From NCBI RefSeq assembly GCF_000165735.1, contig NZ_GL538208.1, positions 420,682-484,681 of the forward strand: a DNA stretch of 64,000 nucleotides, read 5' to 3'. Of the stretch, positions 38,617 to 46,915 are shown piece by piece. Position 1 is the stretch's first letter. Each line of letters opens with the position of its first letter. The translations under genes and the position numbers were made by a program. This DNA is from Megasphaera micronuciformis F0359 (GTDB lineage Bacteria > Bacillota > Negativicutes > Veillonellales > Megasphaeraceae). The notes under the pieces were generated by a model. It was not told the origin of the DNA, made no database searches, and saw only the letters and a program-made list of their open reading frames with translations.

Positions 38617-39072
38617 ATGGATTTTTACACCTATGCTTATATAGACGGGCAGGTACATACCACCTATCTTTATCACTATGCAGTCCTGCTCGGCGTGACT
38701 TTGGCGTGGCTCATAGCCGGCATTAAGTATATGCGTAACCGGTTGCAAACCAAGTATCGTGATTTGACGATTATTTTTTTACTCATCGGTATTTTTTTGG
38801 CCGGAGCTAATTGGCAGAGTTTTTCGCGGACCAGGCAGTCTACAGAGGATATGTCCCGCATGTCTGCCTTCTTAGAAAATTTCAGTTACAATTTAAACGT
38901 TCCGAAAGACCGGTTGTCAGTTAATTCATTGCGGCTTAAAAACGGCATGGTTGTAAGGACAGGAGCTAATGAGTACTATTCCGTCGATTTCAGCGATCGT
39001 GAAACGGCGTATAAGGTTGAACGAATTTATATGATTAATGCCGATGTGCATATTATCAATGAACAGGAGTAA
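38617..39072 (+). CDS. DUF3290 family membrane protein
   Basis: A 151-residue protein with two hydrophobic helices (about residues 20-40 and 50-66) and a soluble C-terminal domain. The N-terminal YTYAYIDGQVHTTYLYHY matches the DUF3290 opening (residues 4-21). Function unknown; genes of this family nearly always sit directly before a DUF421 gene, as here (3-base gap), suggesting one complex. Preceded by GAAAGGAAG. Confidence 0.82.
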   Translation: MDFYTYAYIDGQVHTTYLYHYAVLLGVTLAWLIAGIKYMRNRLQTKYRDLTIIFLLIGIFLAGANWQSFSRTRQSTEDMSRMSAFLENFSYNLNVPKDRLSVNSLRLKNGMVVRTGANEYYSVDFSDRETAYKVERIYMINADVHIINEQE

Positions 39073-39075
39073 ACT

Positions 39076-39717
39076 ATGATTGAATATTCAATGATTTTTG
39101 CTAAACTGGGCATAGGTTTGTTGGTTATTATTTTTCAAATCAATATTATGGGGAAGGGCAACTTGGCCCCAACGTCGGCTTTGGATCAAGTTCAAAACTA
39201 TGTTCTCGGCGGTATTATAGGCGGTATTATTTATAATGACAGCATCGGAATTCTGCAGTTCCTCTTAATTCTCATCGCCTGGACAATTCTTGTTATGGTT
39301 TTGCGCTATGCTAAGGGAAACAGCAATTTTGTTCATAAGCTGATTGACGGAGACCCCATTCTGGTCATCGACCACGGAAAAATCTTAACCGATGTATGTA
39401 TGCGAGCGGGTTTGAATGCCGGCGATCTTCATTTAAAATTGAGAAGTGCCGATGTATGGCGTGTTGAAGATGTCTATCGCGGAATTTTGGAACAAAACGG
39501 TCAGTTGACCATTATGAAATATGATGATAGACACAATCGCTATCCTCTCATTGCGGACGGAAACATTAATGAAAGCGTTCTGGAACTTATCGGTAAGAAT
39601 AAAGAATGGATTGAAGAACGAGCTGCCGAAAAGGGGTATAAGGTAAATGATATATATTTGGCAGAGTATGATGACAATGATATAAGTATTTACGCTTATG
39701 CAAAGCAGGGTGAATAA
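39076..39717 (+). CDS. DUF421 family membrane protein
   Basis: A 213-residue protein with three hydrophobic helices and a cytosolic YetF-type domain (GDPILVIDHGKIL near residue 92, then DLHLKLRSADVWRVEDV). DUF421 proteins are of unknown function; in spore-formers related YetF/SpoVAF-linked proteins act in germination complexes, which is not evidence of that role here. The partner of the DUF3290 protein encoded just upstream. Confidence 0.82.
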   Translation: MIEYSMIFAKLGIGLLVIIFQINIMGKGNLAPTSALDQVQNYVLGGIIGGIIYNDSIGILQFLLILIAWTILVMVLRYAKGNSNFVHKLIDGDPILVIDHGKILTDVCMRAGLNAGDLHLKLRSADVWRVEDVYRGILEQNGQLTIMKYDDRHNRYPLIADGNINESVLELIGKNKEWIEERAAEKGYKVNDIYLAEYDDNDISIYAYAKQGE

Positions 39718-39759
39718 AAAGAACCCTTAACGGTATTATTCCGTTAAGGGTTCTTTTTT
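39715..39759. terminator. Two-way terminator between DUF421 and FAH genes
   Basis: A long perfect stem (about 17 pairs, 39717-39732 with 39741-39757) flanked by A and T runs, serving both convergent genes. Confidence 0.9.
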
Positions 39760-39767
39760 CGTTTCCT

Positions 39768-40670
39768 TTATTTGACAGTATTTTTTAATGTACCGATGGA
39801 AGAGATTGTTATTTCAATACTATCTCCCGACTTTAAATAACGAGGCGGATTAAATCCTACCCCTACGCCGGCCGGTGTACCGGTAGCTATAATGTCGCCG
39901 CACGATAATGTTGTACCCGAGGAGAGTTGAGAAATGAGCGTGGGGACGGTAAAAATTAAATCGTCCGTACTCGCATCTTGACGCACCTCGCCGTTTACCT
40001 TCGTAACAATATTAAATATGTCGGGAGCGGCGTCACGTAATAAGATATACGGGCCTACGGGGCAGAAGGTGTTCAAACTTTTGCCGTGAAACCATTGTTG
40101 GTGTCGGCGTTGCAAGTCGCGGGCAGTCACATCATTCAAAATTGTAAAGCCGTAAACATAATCCATGGCCTCATGCTCGGGAATGTCCGTGCCGGTCTTG
40201 CCGATAATGACAGCCAATTCGCCTTCGTAGTCCACTTCGGAAGTTACGTTTTCGTGAAGATCAATGGTATCGTCCGGACCGATAAGAGATGTAGCGGATT
40301 TCGTGAAGAACACCGGATATTTCGGCTTTTCTACCGTTGTGACCTTATCGAACTCGGCAATGTGTTCACAATAGTTTTTACCGACACATAGGATATTGTG
40401 AATCGTGTCGGGCAAGGGAGTCAGAATATGAACCGTATCTAAGGTCTTGGGTTGCACGGCTTCGGTCCTTTCATTTTGTTCCAGACTGTCAGCCAGAGCC
40501 AAGAGTCCTTCAGGACCTTGGGCAATGAATTCCGACAGGGTTTCGGGCAGGGGTGTAAAGAACGCTTCTTCCAAGGCAATAGCACTGTATACGCTTTTTT
40601 CGTCGGGCGTAAGAACTCCCCACTGAACGAAGCCGGCGTCTTCAAAGGTTACGAGTTTACGAATTTCCAT
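39768..40670 (-). CDS. Fumarylacetoacetate hydrolase family protein
   Basis: A 300-residue FAH-superfamily enzyme; members cleave or decarboxylate 2-oxo acids such as acylpyruvates and oxaloacetate. The catalytic domain begins near NILCVGKNYCEHIAEF (residue 92), and metal ligands lie in VDYEGELAVIIGK near residue 148 and in the following NDVTARDLQ. The GDIIATGTPAGVG block near residue 262 is conserved. AGGAGC precedes the ATG. The precise substrate is unknown. A single-gene unit on the minus strand. Confidence 0.88.
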   Translation of the reverse strand: MEIRKLVTFEDAGFVQWGVLTPDEKSVYSAIALEEAFFTPLPETLSEFIAQGPEGLLALADSLEQNERTEAVQPKTLDTVHILTPLPDTIHNILCVGKNYCEHIAEFDKVTTVEKPKYPVFFTKSATSLIGPDDTIDLHENVTSEVDYEGELAVIIGKTGTDIPEHEAMDYVYGFTILNDVTARDLQRRHQQWFHGKSLNTFCPVGPYILLRDAAPDIFNIVTKVNGEVRQDASTDDLIFTVPTLISQLSSGTTLSCGDIIATGTPAGVGVGFNPPRYLKSGDSIEITISSIGTLKNTVK

Positions 40671-40702
40671 TTCAAATCAGCTCCTGCATATAAGATGGAT
40701 TT

Positions 40703-40711
40703 ATTATAACA
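40703..40711 (-). promoter_or_regulatory. Extended -10 promoter of the FAH gene
   Basis: On the minus strand TGTTATAAT, with the TATAAT complement at 40703-40708, 33 bases before the start codon. Confidence 0.55.
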
Positions 40712-40803
40712 CAGTCGGCGTCCTTTCGCCGCTTTTTCAGTACTGGAAGGGCTTTTTTATTTATGATACAATTTAAACACTAACGGAAAGAAGGAGATGC
40801 CTC

Positions 40804-42480
40804 ATGGACCAGGAAAACACCAAAAATTTTATTGAACTTATTATAGATAAAGACAATGAAACGGGAAAATACGGAGAACGTGTACACACTCGTTTTCCGC
40901 CCGAACCGAACGGGTATTTGCACCTCGGACATGCCAAGTCCATTTGCCTCAACTTCGGCATCGGGAAAAAATATAAAGGCTTGACCAATCTGCGCTTTGA
41001 TGATACGAACCCGTCAAAGGAAGATGTGGAATACGTGGAATCCATTAAGCGGGACGTGGCTTGGCTCGGATTTTCCTGGGAAGATCGTCTTTACTTCGCA
41101 TCCGATTATTTCGATATTTTTTATAAGCAGGCCCTTAAGCTCATTAAAAAGGGCAAGGCTTATGTAGATGACTTGACGGGAGAACAAATCCGTGAGTATC
41201 GCGGTACCTTCAGTCAGCCCGGTAAAGAAAGCCCTTATCGGAATCGTTCTATTGAGGAAAACTTACGTCTGTTTGAAGAAATGAAAGACGGGAAGTATGC
41301 TGACGGAGAAAAGGTATTGAGGGCTAAAATAGACATGGCCAGTCCGAATATTAATATGCGTGATCCCGTTTTATATCGAATCATTCATGCGTCTCACCAC
41401 CGTACGGGGAATAAATGGTGCATTTATCCTATTTATGACTTTGCTCATCCTTTGGAAGATGCTATAGAACGGATTACTCATTCCATTTGTACCCTTGAAT
41501 TTGAAGACCATCGTCCTTTGTATAATTGGGTTGTTGAAGAATGGGACGATCCGGAAAATCAAAAGCCTCAGCAGATTGAATTTGCACGCCTTAATGTGGC
41601 CAATATGGTTATGAGTAAGCGTAAACTACGACTTCTCGTTGAGAAAGGTCTGGTCAGCGGTTGGGATGACCCTCGCATGCCGACTATTGCCGGTATCCGC
41701 AGGCGGGGTTATACTCCTGAATCAATTCGCAATTTCTGTGAACGTATCGGAGTAGCCAAGGCGGACAGTACGGTAGAACCTGCATTTCTCGAATCGTGTA
41801 TTCGCGAAGATTTGAAACTGAAAGCGCCTAGATATATGACCGTAGTCGATCCGATTAAAGTCGTTTTGACCAACTATCCGAAAGACCTTACGGAAACAGT
41901 AGTTGCCGATAATAATCAGGAAAATGAAGAAATGGGAATGCGTCTGATGACTTTCAGTCGAGAATTGTATATTGAACGGAGCGACTTTATGGAAGAGCCG
42001 GTCAAAAAATTCTTCCGCTTAGCCCCGGGAAAAGAAGTTCGCCTGAAATATGCATATATTATTAAATGCGAAGAAGTCATTAAAGATGCAGACGGCAATA
42101 TTACTGAATTACGTTGCACTTGCGATATGGACAGCAAAAGCGGTAGCGGCGCCAATGCTAACCGTAAGGTAAAAGGTACCTTACACTGGGTTAACGCTGC
42201 CGATGCGGTTGATACGGAATGCCGTTTGTATGAATCGTTGTTGAGAACCGACAGTGAAGGTGATGACGGTGACTTCTTGAGTCAAGTCAACCCGCACAGT
42301 CTTATGGTGACGCAAGGTAAGGCCGAAGCCGGCTTAGGTGATTTTAAGGAAGGCGATAAGTTTCAATTTCTGCGTCAAGGTTATTTTGTCATTGACCGAG
42401 ACAGTCAGCCGGGACATTTGGTAGTCAATCGTATTGTCGGCTTACGCGATACATGGGCTAAAATGCAGCAAAAAGGATAG
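40804..42480 (+). CDS. glnS: Glutamine--tRNA ligase
   Basis: A 558-residue class I synthetase that charges tRNA-Gln directly. The HIGH-type motif appears as [13 protein letters not shown] near residue 38, with PPEPNG just before it; the KMSKS-type motif is MSKRKL near residue 272. The C-terminal two beta-barrel anticodon-binding domains are present ([24 protein letters not shown] from about residue 395). The start follows AAGGAGATG. Having GlnRS and GatCAB together changes what GatCAB must do here. Confidence 0.96.
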   Translation: MDQENTKNFIELIIDKDNETGKYGERVHTRFPPEPNGYLHLGHAKSICLNFGIGKKYKGLTNLRFDDTNPSKEDVEYVESIKRDVAWLGFSWEDRLYFASDYFDIFYKQALKLIKKGKAYVDDLTGEQIREYRGTFSQPGKESPYRNRSIEENLRLFEEMKDGKYADGEKVLRAKIDMASPNINMRDPVLYRIIHASHHRTGNKWCIYPIYDFAHPLEDAIERITHSICTLEFEDHRPLYNWVVEEWDDPENQKPQQIEFARLNVANMVMSKRKLRLLVEKGLVSGWDDPRMPTIAGIRRRGYTPESIRNFCERIGVAKADSTVEPAFLESCIREDLKLKAPRYMTVVDPIKVVLTNYPKDLTETVVADNNQENEEMGMRLMTFSRELYIERSDFMEEPVKKFFRLAPGKEVRLKYAYIIKCEEVIKDADGNITELRCTCDMDSKSGSGANANRKVKGTLHWVNAADAVDTECRLYESLLRTDSEGDDGDFLSQVNPHSLMVTQGKAEAGLGDFKEGDKFQFLRQGYFVIDRDSQPGHLVVNRIVGLRDTWAKMQQKG

Positions 42481-42484
42481 ACGT

Positions 42485-42526
42485 AAAAGGGATACCGCTC
42501 TCTTTCTGAGAAGGTATCCCTTCTTA
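42485..42526 (+). terminator. Intrinsic terminator of glnS
   Basis: Ten-base perfect stem AAGGGATACC/GGTATCCCTT (42487-42496, 42513-42522) with a weak T tail. Confidence 0.75.
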
Positions 42527-42528
42527 TA

Positions 42529-42557
42529 TTGCCGTTAGAGACAGTTGTTTGTATAAT
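42529..42557 (+). promoter_or_regulatory. Promoter of the DUF4321-maf-radC operon
   Basis: TTGCCG (42529-42534), 17-base spacer, TATAAT (42552-42557). Confidence 0.7.
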
Positions 42558-42588
42558 AAATTTATCAGGTTGTTATCGGAGGAATAAG

Positions 42589-42858
42589 ATGAAGTCTGCA
42601 GGATATAAGAGTATACCCGTATTATTGCTGTTCTTAATTGTCGGCGGTATTTTAGGCGGCATTATAGGCGAGGTTTTGTCGGGTTTGAGCTTCGGAAGTA
42701 TTATGCCCGATTTGGTTCGCCATTATGAAATTTTTAATATTCACAATGTAACATTGAATTTATATGTTATGGAGCTTACGCTCGGTATTCATTTTGCCCC
42801 GAATCTTCTCAGTATTATCGGAATTTTAGTAGCTGTATTTATTTACAGACGAATTTAG
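42589..42858 (+). CDS. DUF4321 family small membrane protein
   Basis: An 89-residue protein with two hydrophobic helices, the first with a glycine-zipper (VGGILGGIIGEVLSG, residues 18-32), the second at the C-terminus (SIIGILVAVFIY). This matches DUF4321, which usually stands directly before maf in Firmicutes. Function unknown. CGGAGG sets the start at 42589. Confidence 0.8.
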   Translation: MKSAGYKSIPVLLLFLIVGGILGGIIGEVLSGLSFGSIMPDLVRHYEIFNIHNVTLNLYVMELTLGIHFAPNLLSIIGILVAVFIYRRI

Positions 42859-42871
42859 GAGGTTGACAGGT

Positions 42872-43432
42872 ATGCTGATTTTAGCATCCGGGTCGCCGCG
42901 TCGCAGGGAGTTATTGGAACAAATAGGCGCGGCCTATGAAGTAAAAGTCGGTACATATGCCGAAGATGTGCCGAAAAACGATGATCCCGAGAAGTTTGTT
43001 ATTAGACAGGCCGCCGGAAAGGCGGCATCCATTGCCGAAAAGTATACAGGCCGGTGGGTACTGGGTGCCGATACGGTAGTGGTATCCGACGGTAAAATAT
43101 TGGGAAAGCCTCGCTCTGATGAAGAGGCTATGTCCATGTTGCATCGATTATCGGGCAAAACCCATGCCGTTTATACGGGCATTGCTTTGCAGAAAGATGA
43201 CGGTGTATGGACTCATGCGGAAATGACCCTGGTTACTTTCAGAGATTTGACTGAAGACGAAATTGAGGCTTACGTAGAAACGGGAGAACCGTCCGATAAG
43301 GCCGGTGCTTACGGAATTCAAGGGCGCGGAGCTATATTGGTTGAAAAGATAGAAGGCGATTACACGAATGTCGTAGGCCTTCCTTTAAGTGCCTTGTATG
43401 TACTGGCAGGAATTGCCGGTATGTGCTTATGA
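42872..43432 (+). CDS. maf: Nucleoside triphosphate pyrophosphatase (Maf)
   Basis: A 186-residue Maf/YhdE-family enzyme that hydrolyses dTTP, UTP or related nucleotides, a house-cleaning function. Marks: ILASGSPRRRELL at residues 3-15, VLGADTVVV near residue 67, and DKAGAYGIQGRGA near residue 146. The ATG at 42872 lies behind AGGAGG; a TTG nine bases earlier is less likely. It overlaps radC by four bases. Confidence 0.95.
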   Translation: MLILASGSPRRRELLEQIGAAYEVKVGTYAEDVPKNDDPEKFVIRQAAGKAASIAEKYTGRWVLGADTVVVSDGKILGKPRSDEEAMSMLHRLSGKTHAVYTGIALQKDDGVWTHAEMTLVTFRDLTEDEIEAYVETGEPSDKAGAYGIQGRGAILVEKIEGDYTNVVGLPLSALYVLAGIAGMCL

Positions 43433-44118
43433 GCGCAGAGTTAAAAAAACTGGCTCCCGGTGAGCGGCCGCGGGAACGTTTCTTTCACCATGGTGCCGCT
43501 GCAGTTTCAGATCAGGATTTATTGGCCATTTTATTGCGTACGGGCACGAAGGGACAGTCGGTTTTAGACGTTTCACGGTGTATTCTTCGTACCTTGCCGG
43601 AAGAAAATATTTATTACTTGGGAGAGACGGATGTCAGACGTCTTTGTACCGTAAAAGGAATAGGCAGGGATAAGGCCGTCACTTTGTGTGCCGCTATAGA
43701 GTTGGGCAAACGAATTGCCCGTCAGAGAGTAAAGGCAAACGCCAGGGATTTCAGCAGTCCCTCTACAGTGGCCGACTATGTAATGGAAGACATGCGCTGT
43801 TTGAGACAAGAAAAATTTTCAGCCTTGTACGTGTCTTCCAAAAATAAACTGATTGCCTTACGAGAGCTGACGAGCGGGACACTCAATGAAAGTCTGGCTA
43901 AGGCCAGAGACGTCTTCAGATATGCTTTGGAATACAATGCGGCGGCGGTTATTCTTATACATAACCATCCCAGTGGCGATCCGACCCCTTCAAAAGAAGA
44001 TATAAAAGCCACTCAATGTATTGCTGAGGCCGGTCGAGTCATGGGAATTCCTGTTTTGGACCATATTATTATCGGTGACGGAACCTATGTCAGTTTGTGT
44101 GAGAGAGGCTATATATAA
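43429..44118 (+). CDS. radC: RadC family protein
   Basis: A 229-residue protein of the RadC/YeeS family. An N-terminal helix-hairpin-helix region (LCTVKGIGRDKAVTLCAAIELGKR, about residues 67-90) precedes a JAB/MPN zinc-protease-like domain with the metal motif HNHPSGDPTPS near residue 178 and the upstream glutamate in ELTSG. Despite the name, no repair role is proven for the family. The maf-radC order is common in Firmicutes. Start codon overlaps the maf stop. Confidence 0.93.
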   Translation: MSAELKKLAPGERPRERFFHHGAAAVSDQDLLAILLRTGTKGQSVLDVSRCILRTLPEENIYYLGETDVRRLCTVKGIGRDKAVTLCAAIELGKRIARQRVKANARDFSSPSTVADYVMEDMRCLRQEKFSALYVSSKNKLIALRELTSGTLNESLAKARDVFRYALEYNAAAVILIHNHPSGDPTPSKEDIKATQCIAEAGRVMGIPVLDHIIIGDGTYVSLCERGYI

Positions 44119-44125
44119 GCCATTC

Positions 44126-44155
44126 TTGACTGACTCGCGCGGATTGTCGTATAAT
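44126..44155 (+). promoter_or_regulatory. Promoter of the tRNA gene
   Basis: TTGACT (44126-44131), an 18-base spacer and TATAAT (44150-44155), 31 bases before the tRNA. Confidence 0.75.
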
Positions 44156-44185
44156 AATCAGGCAAGGTTTAAAGCCTTGTCTACC

Positions 44186-44260
44186 GGGCCTATAGCTCAG
44201 CGGTAGAGCCACCGGCTCATAACCGGTTGGTCCTTGGTTCGAACCCAAGTAGGCCCACCA
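44186..44260 (+). tRNA. tRNA with CAU anticodon (elongator Met or lysidine-type Ile)
   Basis: A complete cloverleaf of 75 bases with encoded CCA. Acceptor GGGCCTA/TAGGCCC is perfect, the anticodon stem is ACCGG/CCGGT with loop CTCATAA (anticodon 44218-44220), and the T arm reads CTTGG TTCGAAC CCAAG. It is not initiator tRNA (no C1-A72 mismatch; only two G-C-type pairs of GGG run are absent at the anticodon end). A CAU anticodon means elongator Met or, after lysidine modification, Ile reading AUA. The C4-G69 and C5-G68 pairs are those used by E. coli TilS, which leaves the identity open. Confidence 0.9.
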
Positions 44261-44269
44261 CATGTAAAC

Positions 44270-44305
44270 AAAGCTATTTCGCACTGTTGCGGGATAGCTT
44301 TTTTT
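44270..44305 (+). terminator. Intrinsic terminator after the tRNA
   Basis: AAAGCTAT (44270-44277) with ATAGCTTT (44294-44301) and inner CGCA/TGCG pairs, followed by a T-run. Confidence 0.85.
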
Positions 44306-44337
44306 ATAAACCGTGAGAAAAGCAAGTGAGGTTTTAT

Positions 44338-45039
44338 ATGAAATTATCAAAACGTCTTTCAGCTGTAGCGAAAATGGTGCCTGTCAATACCACCCTGGTT
44401 GATGTGGGGACGGATCATGCCTATTTACCCGTATATTTGTGTGAACAGGGGATTTGTCCGCATGTAGTAGCGTCCGATGTTGCACCGGGTCCCTTATCGT
44501 CCGCATCGACTCATACGGCTCAGGCCGGACTTGCGGATCGCATTGATTGTCGTCTGGCAGACGGCTTGTCAGCTGTAAGTATCGGTGAAATGGACGGTGC
44601 CGTTCTGTGCGGTATGGGCGGCAAATTGATGATGCGAATTCTTGAGGCAAGATTCGACCTTGTGAGACAATTGAAGTATCTTATCTTACAGCCTCAAAGT
44701 GATGCCGATGCATTGCGTCGATATGCGGTTGAACACGGTTTTCGTATAACAGAGGAAACATTGATTAAAGAGGACGGTCGCCTATATCAAGTATTACGAA
44801 TTGAACCCGGTAAAGAAGCTGATTTTCCTTCCTGGCAGTATGAGACGGGACCGCTCAATTGGAATAATAAGAATCCGTTGTTAGGCGAGCTGATAGATGA
44901 AATAATACGCAAAAAAGACCGTTTTCTGAAGGGCATGGAAGCGGCAGGCCGCTTCGAAGACGCTGAAAGAACCAAAAAGGAAATAGCTGAATGGGAGGAA
45001 AGAAAATGTCTGTGTCATTTAAAGCGATCATTGATGTAA
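44338..45039 (+). CDS. trmK: tRNA (adenine(22)-N(1))-methyltransferase TrmK
   Basis: A 233-residue SAM-dependent methyltransferase making m1A22 in tRNA. The SAM-binding block TLVDVGTDHAYLP lies at residues 20-32, ASDVAPGPL near residue 49, and the catalytic-site motif CGMGGKLMMRIL near residue 85. The C-terminal helical region has EWEERKCLCHLKRS. The downstream Nif3 gene overlaps its last 34 bases, the same gene order as in Bacillus (yqfN-yqfO). The ATG at 44338 is used rather than an upstream GTG. Confidence 0.93.
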   Translation: MKLSKRLSAVAKMVPVNTTLVDVGTDHAYLPVYLCEQGICPHVVASDVAPGPLSSASTHTAQAGLADRIDCRLADGLSAVSIGEMDGAVLCGMGGKLMMRILEARFDLVRQLKYLILQPQSDADALRRYAVEHGFRITEETLIKEDGRLYQVLRIEPGKEADFPSWQYETGPLNWNNKNPLLGELIDEIIRKKDRFLKGMEAAGRFEDAERTKKEIAEWEERKCLCHLKRSLM

Positions 45040-45800
45040 TGGAAAATCTGGCACCTTTGACTTTAAAAGAAGACTGGGATAACCCGGGCTTACTTGTAGG
45101 AAATCCGGAACAGGAAGTGCAATCCGTCTTATTGACGTTGGACGTAACAAAAGAAAATGTATGCTACGCTGTAGATCATGGTTTTGATTGTATTATCAGT
45201 CATCACCCCGTAATTTTTTCGGGAATTAAGGCTTTGAGAACGGATACGTATGACGGTCGGATGTTTGCACAGTTATTGTCTCACAATATAGGCGTATATT
45301 GTTCTCATACCAATCTGGATTCGGCAACGGGAGGGGTTAACGACGTTTTAGCCTCCCTCTTGGAACTTCATGACGTGCGGCCCTTAGACGGAGAAGAAGG
45401 CAGTTCGATGGGGAGAATCGGCAGACTTTCTGAGGCCATGAGCCTTGCTGAAGTCATGGAATATATTAAGGTAAAGTTGAATCGACCTGTCTTACCTTAT
45501 GGCGGCAAAGAAAAAGAAATAGTAGAATCAATCGCTCTTTGCGGCGGGGCTGCTACGTGTTTCATGAATGACGCCGTTCGTGCCGGTGCGGACCTGTATC
45601 TTACGGGCGATGTAAAATATCATGATTTTCAGCAAGCGGTAAAAGACGATATATTTTTAGTTGACGGAGGACATTACGGAACGGAATTTCCCGTCGTATT
45701 CGAGCTGCAACGCCTGTTACAGACAGAAAGTGAGAAACGGGGTTGGGAAGTAAACTTCGTTGTTGATTCGACGAGTCGTGATTTTATTTCATATCTTTAA
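45006..45800 (+). CDS. Nif3-like dinuclear metal center protein
   Basis: A 264-residue Nif3/YbgI-family protein that forms hexameric rings with a dinuclear metal centre; the biochemical function is still unclear. Metal ligands appear in IISHHPVIF near residue 65 and in DGGHYGTEFP near residue 219, with YCSHTNLDSATGGVND near residue 99. It is the short form without the extra middle domain seen in Bacillus YqfO. GGGAGG within trmK precedes its start. Confidence 0.9.
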   Translation: MSVSFKAIIDVMENLAPLTLKEDWDNPGLLVGNPEQEVQSVLLTLDVTKENVCYAVDHGFDCIISHHPVIFSGIKALRTDTYDGRMFAQLLSHNIGVYCSHTNLDSATGGVNDVLASLLELHDVRPLDGEEGSSMGRIGRLSEAMSLAEVMEYIKVKLNRPVLPYGGKEKEIVESIALCGGAATCFMNDAVRAGADLYLTGDVKYHDFQQAVKDDIFLVDGGHYGTEFPVVFELQRLLQTESEKRGWEVNFVVDSTSRDFISYL

Positions 45801-45812
45801 GGAGGGTGAATA

Positions 45813-46454
45813 ATGACTAAAGAAGAACATATTCAGCGTTTAAAGGATGATCCTATTTATGTGGTCATGGGCGAGGCCTTATCTTTGGGGCGTAAGAATA
45901 CGGAAGTAGCGAAAACCCTTTTAGATGTAGGCGTAAGAATCATTCAATATCGGGAAAAACATAAAACCTGGCGAGAAAAATATGCCGAAGCAGCGGAAAT
46001 TGCGGTTATGTGTAAAAAATACGGAGCGACATTTATTATGAATGACTCCGTGGACTTAGCCGTTGCTTGCGGAGCCGACGGGATTCATGTCGGACAGGAC
46101 GATGCACCGGTTCAAATCGTAAAGAAAATAGCCGGTCAAAATGTGTTTGTCGGCGTATCGACGAATACGACAAAAGAATTACAGGGGGCATTAGCAGACG
46201 GCGCGGACTATGTCGGCTTCGGGCCTATGTTCCCGACATCATCAAAGAGCGATGCCGATGAGGTCGTTACGGAAGAAACCATTCGCAGTGCCTTGGAATT
46301 TCCGCTTCCCGTCGTGACTATCGGCGGTATCGGTTTAGAAAATATTCGCACTTTATATGACAGAGGGTTCCGTTCCTTTGCCATGATCAGTGCTGTCGTA
46401 TCGCAAAAGGATATAAAGAAAGCCGTTGACGACTTGAGGCAAGCTTTGAAATAG
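45813..46454 (+). CDS. thiE: Thiamine-phosphate synthase
   Basis: A 213-residue TIM-barrel enzyme that couples the pyrimidine and thiazole parts of thiamine. Family blocks: IIQYREKHKTW near residue 45, FIMNDSVDLAVACGADGIHVGQDD-type segment near residues 74-96, VGFGPMFPTSSKSDA near residue 134 and VVTIGGIGLENI near residue 170. No other thiamine genes and no TPP riboswitch are seen here. The start follows AAGGAGGGTG; it may be the third gene of the trmK-nif3 transcript. Confidence 0.92.
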   Translation: MTKEEHIQRLKDDPIYVVMGEALSLGRKNTEVAKTLLDVGVRIIQYREKHKTWREKYAEAAEIAVMCKKYGATFIMNDSVDLAVACGADGIHVGQDDAPVQIVKKIAGQNVFVGVSTNTTKELQGALADGADYVGFGPMFPTSSKSDADEVVTEETIRSALEFPLPVVTIGGIGLENIRTLYDRGFRSFAMISAVVSQKDIKKAVDDLRQALK

Positions 46455-46459
46455 TTTTC

Positions 46460-46489
46460 TTGACGGGTTTACAAGAGATAGCGTATGAT
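46460..46489 (+). promoter_or_regulatory. Promoter of the RNase P RNA gene
   Basis: TTGACG (46460-46465), 18-base spacer and TATGAT (46484-46489), which places the transcription start within a base or two of the RNA's 5' end. Confidence 0.8.
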
Positions 46490-46496
46490 AATACAC

Positions 46497-46844
46497 GATG
46501 AGTATGAAAGGTAATCGCCAGTACGAAGGTATTGGAGGAAAGTCCGAGCTCCGTAGGGCAGGATGCCGGATAACGTCCGGCGAAGGTGACTTTAGGGACA
46601 GTGCCACAGAAATGTGTACCGCCACGTAAGTGGTAAGGGTGGAACGGTGCGGTAAGAGCGCACCAGCGGTAAGGTAACTTGCCGGCTAGGTAAACCCCAT
46701 CCGGAGCAAGACCGAATAGGGAAGGGATGAAGTTGCCCGCTGATCTTCCGGGTTGTGTCGCTCGAACAGGCCGGCAACGGTCTGTCTAGATAGATGATTA
46801 CCACTGCGCAAGCAGAACAAAACTCGGCTTATTGATTACTCATC
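46497..46844 (+). ncRNA. rnpB: RNase P RNA, class A
   Basis: The catalytic RNA of RNase P, which matures tRNA 5' ends. Conserved elements are present in order: GAGGAAAGTCCGAGCTCC (near 46533), GGGCAGGATGCCGGATAACG, GTGCCACAGAAA, GGTAAGGGTGGAACGGTG, the AGGTAAACCCC block and GGAGCAAGACCGAATAGGG, ending in CTCGGCTTAT. Helix P1 is GATGAGTA (46497-46504) with TACTCATC (46837-46844) and P2 is GGTAATC (46510-46516) with GATTACC (46796-46802), which fixes the ends. The branching is of the class A (ancestral) kind. Confidence 0.96.
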
Positions 46845-46852
46845 ATTCGCAA

Positions 46853-46889
46853 ATAAAAGGGACTGCTTTTCGAAGCGGTCCTTTTATTA
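46853..46889 (+). terminator. Intrinsic terminator of rnpB
   Basis: A 14-pair stem (46854-46869 with 46873-46888) and TTTTAT tail immediately after the RNA. Confidence 0.85.
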
Positions 46890-46915
46890 TGATGAAGCGT
46901 AAGAGGACGAAGCGT

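Noticed and set aside
46832-46915. Earlier start for the PHP phosphatase
   Set aside because: That stretch is the end of RNase P RNA and its terminator, so coding there is very unlikely.
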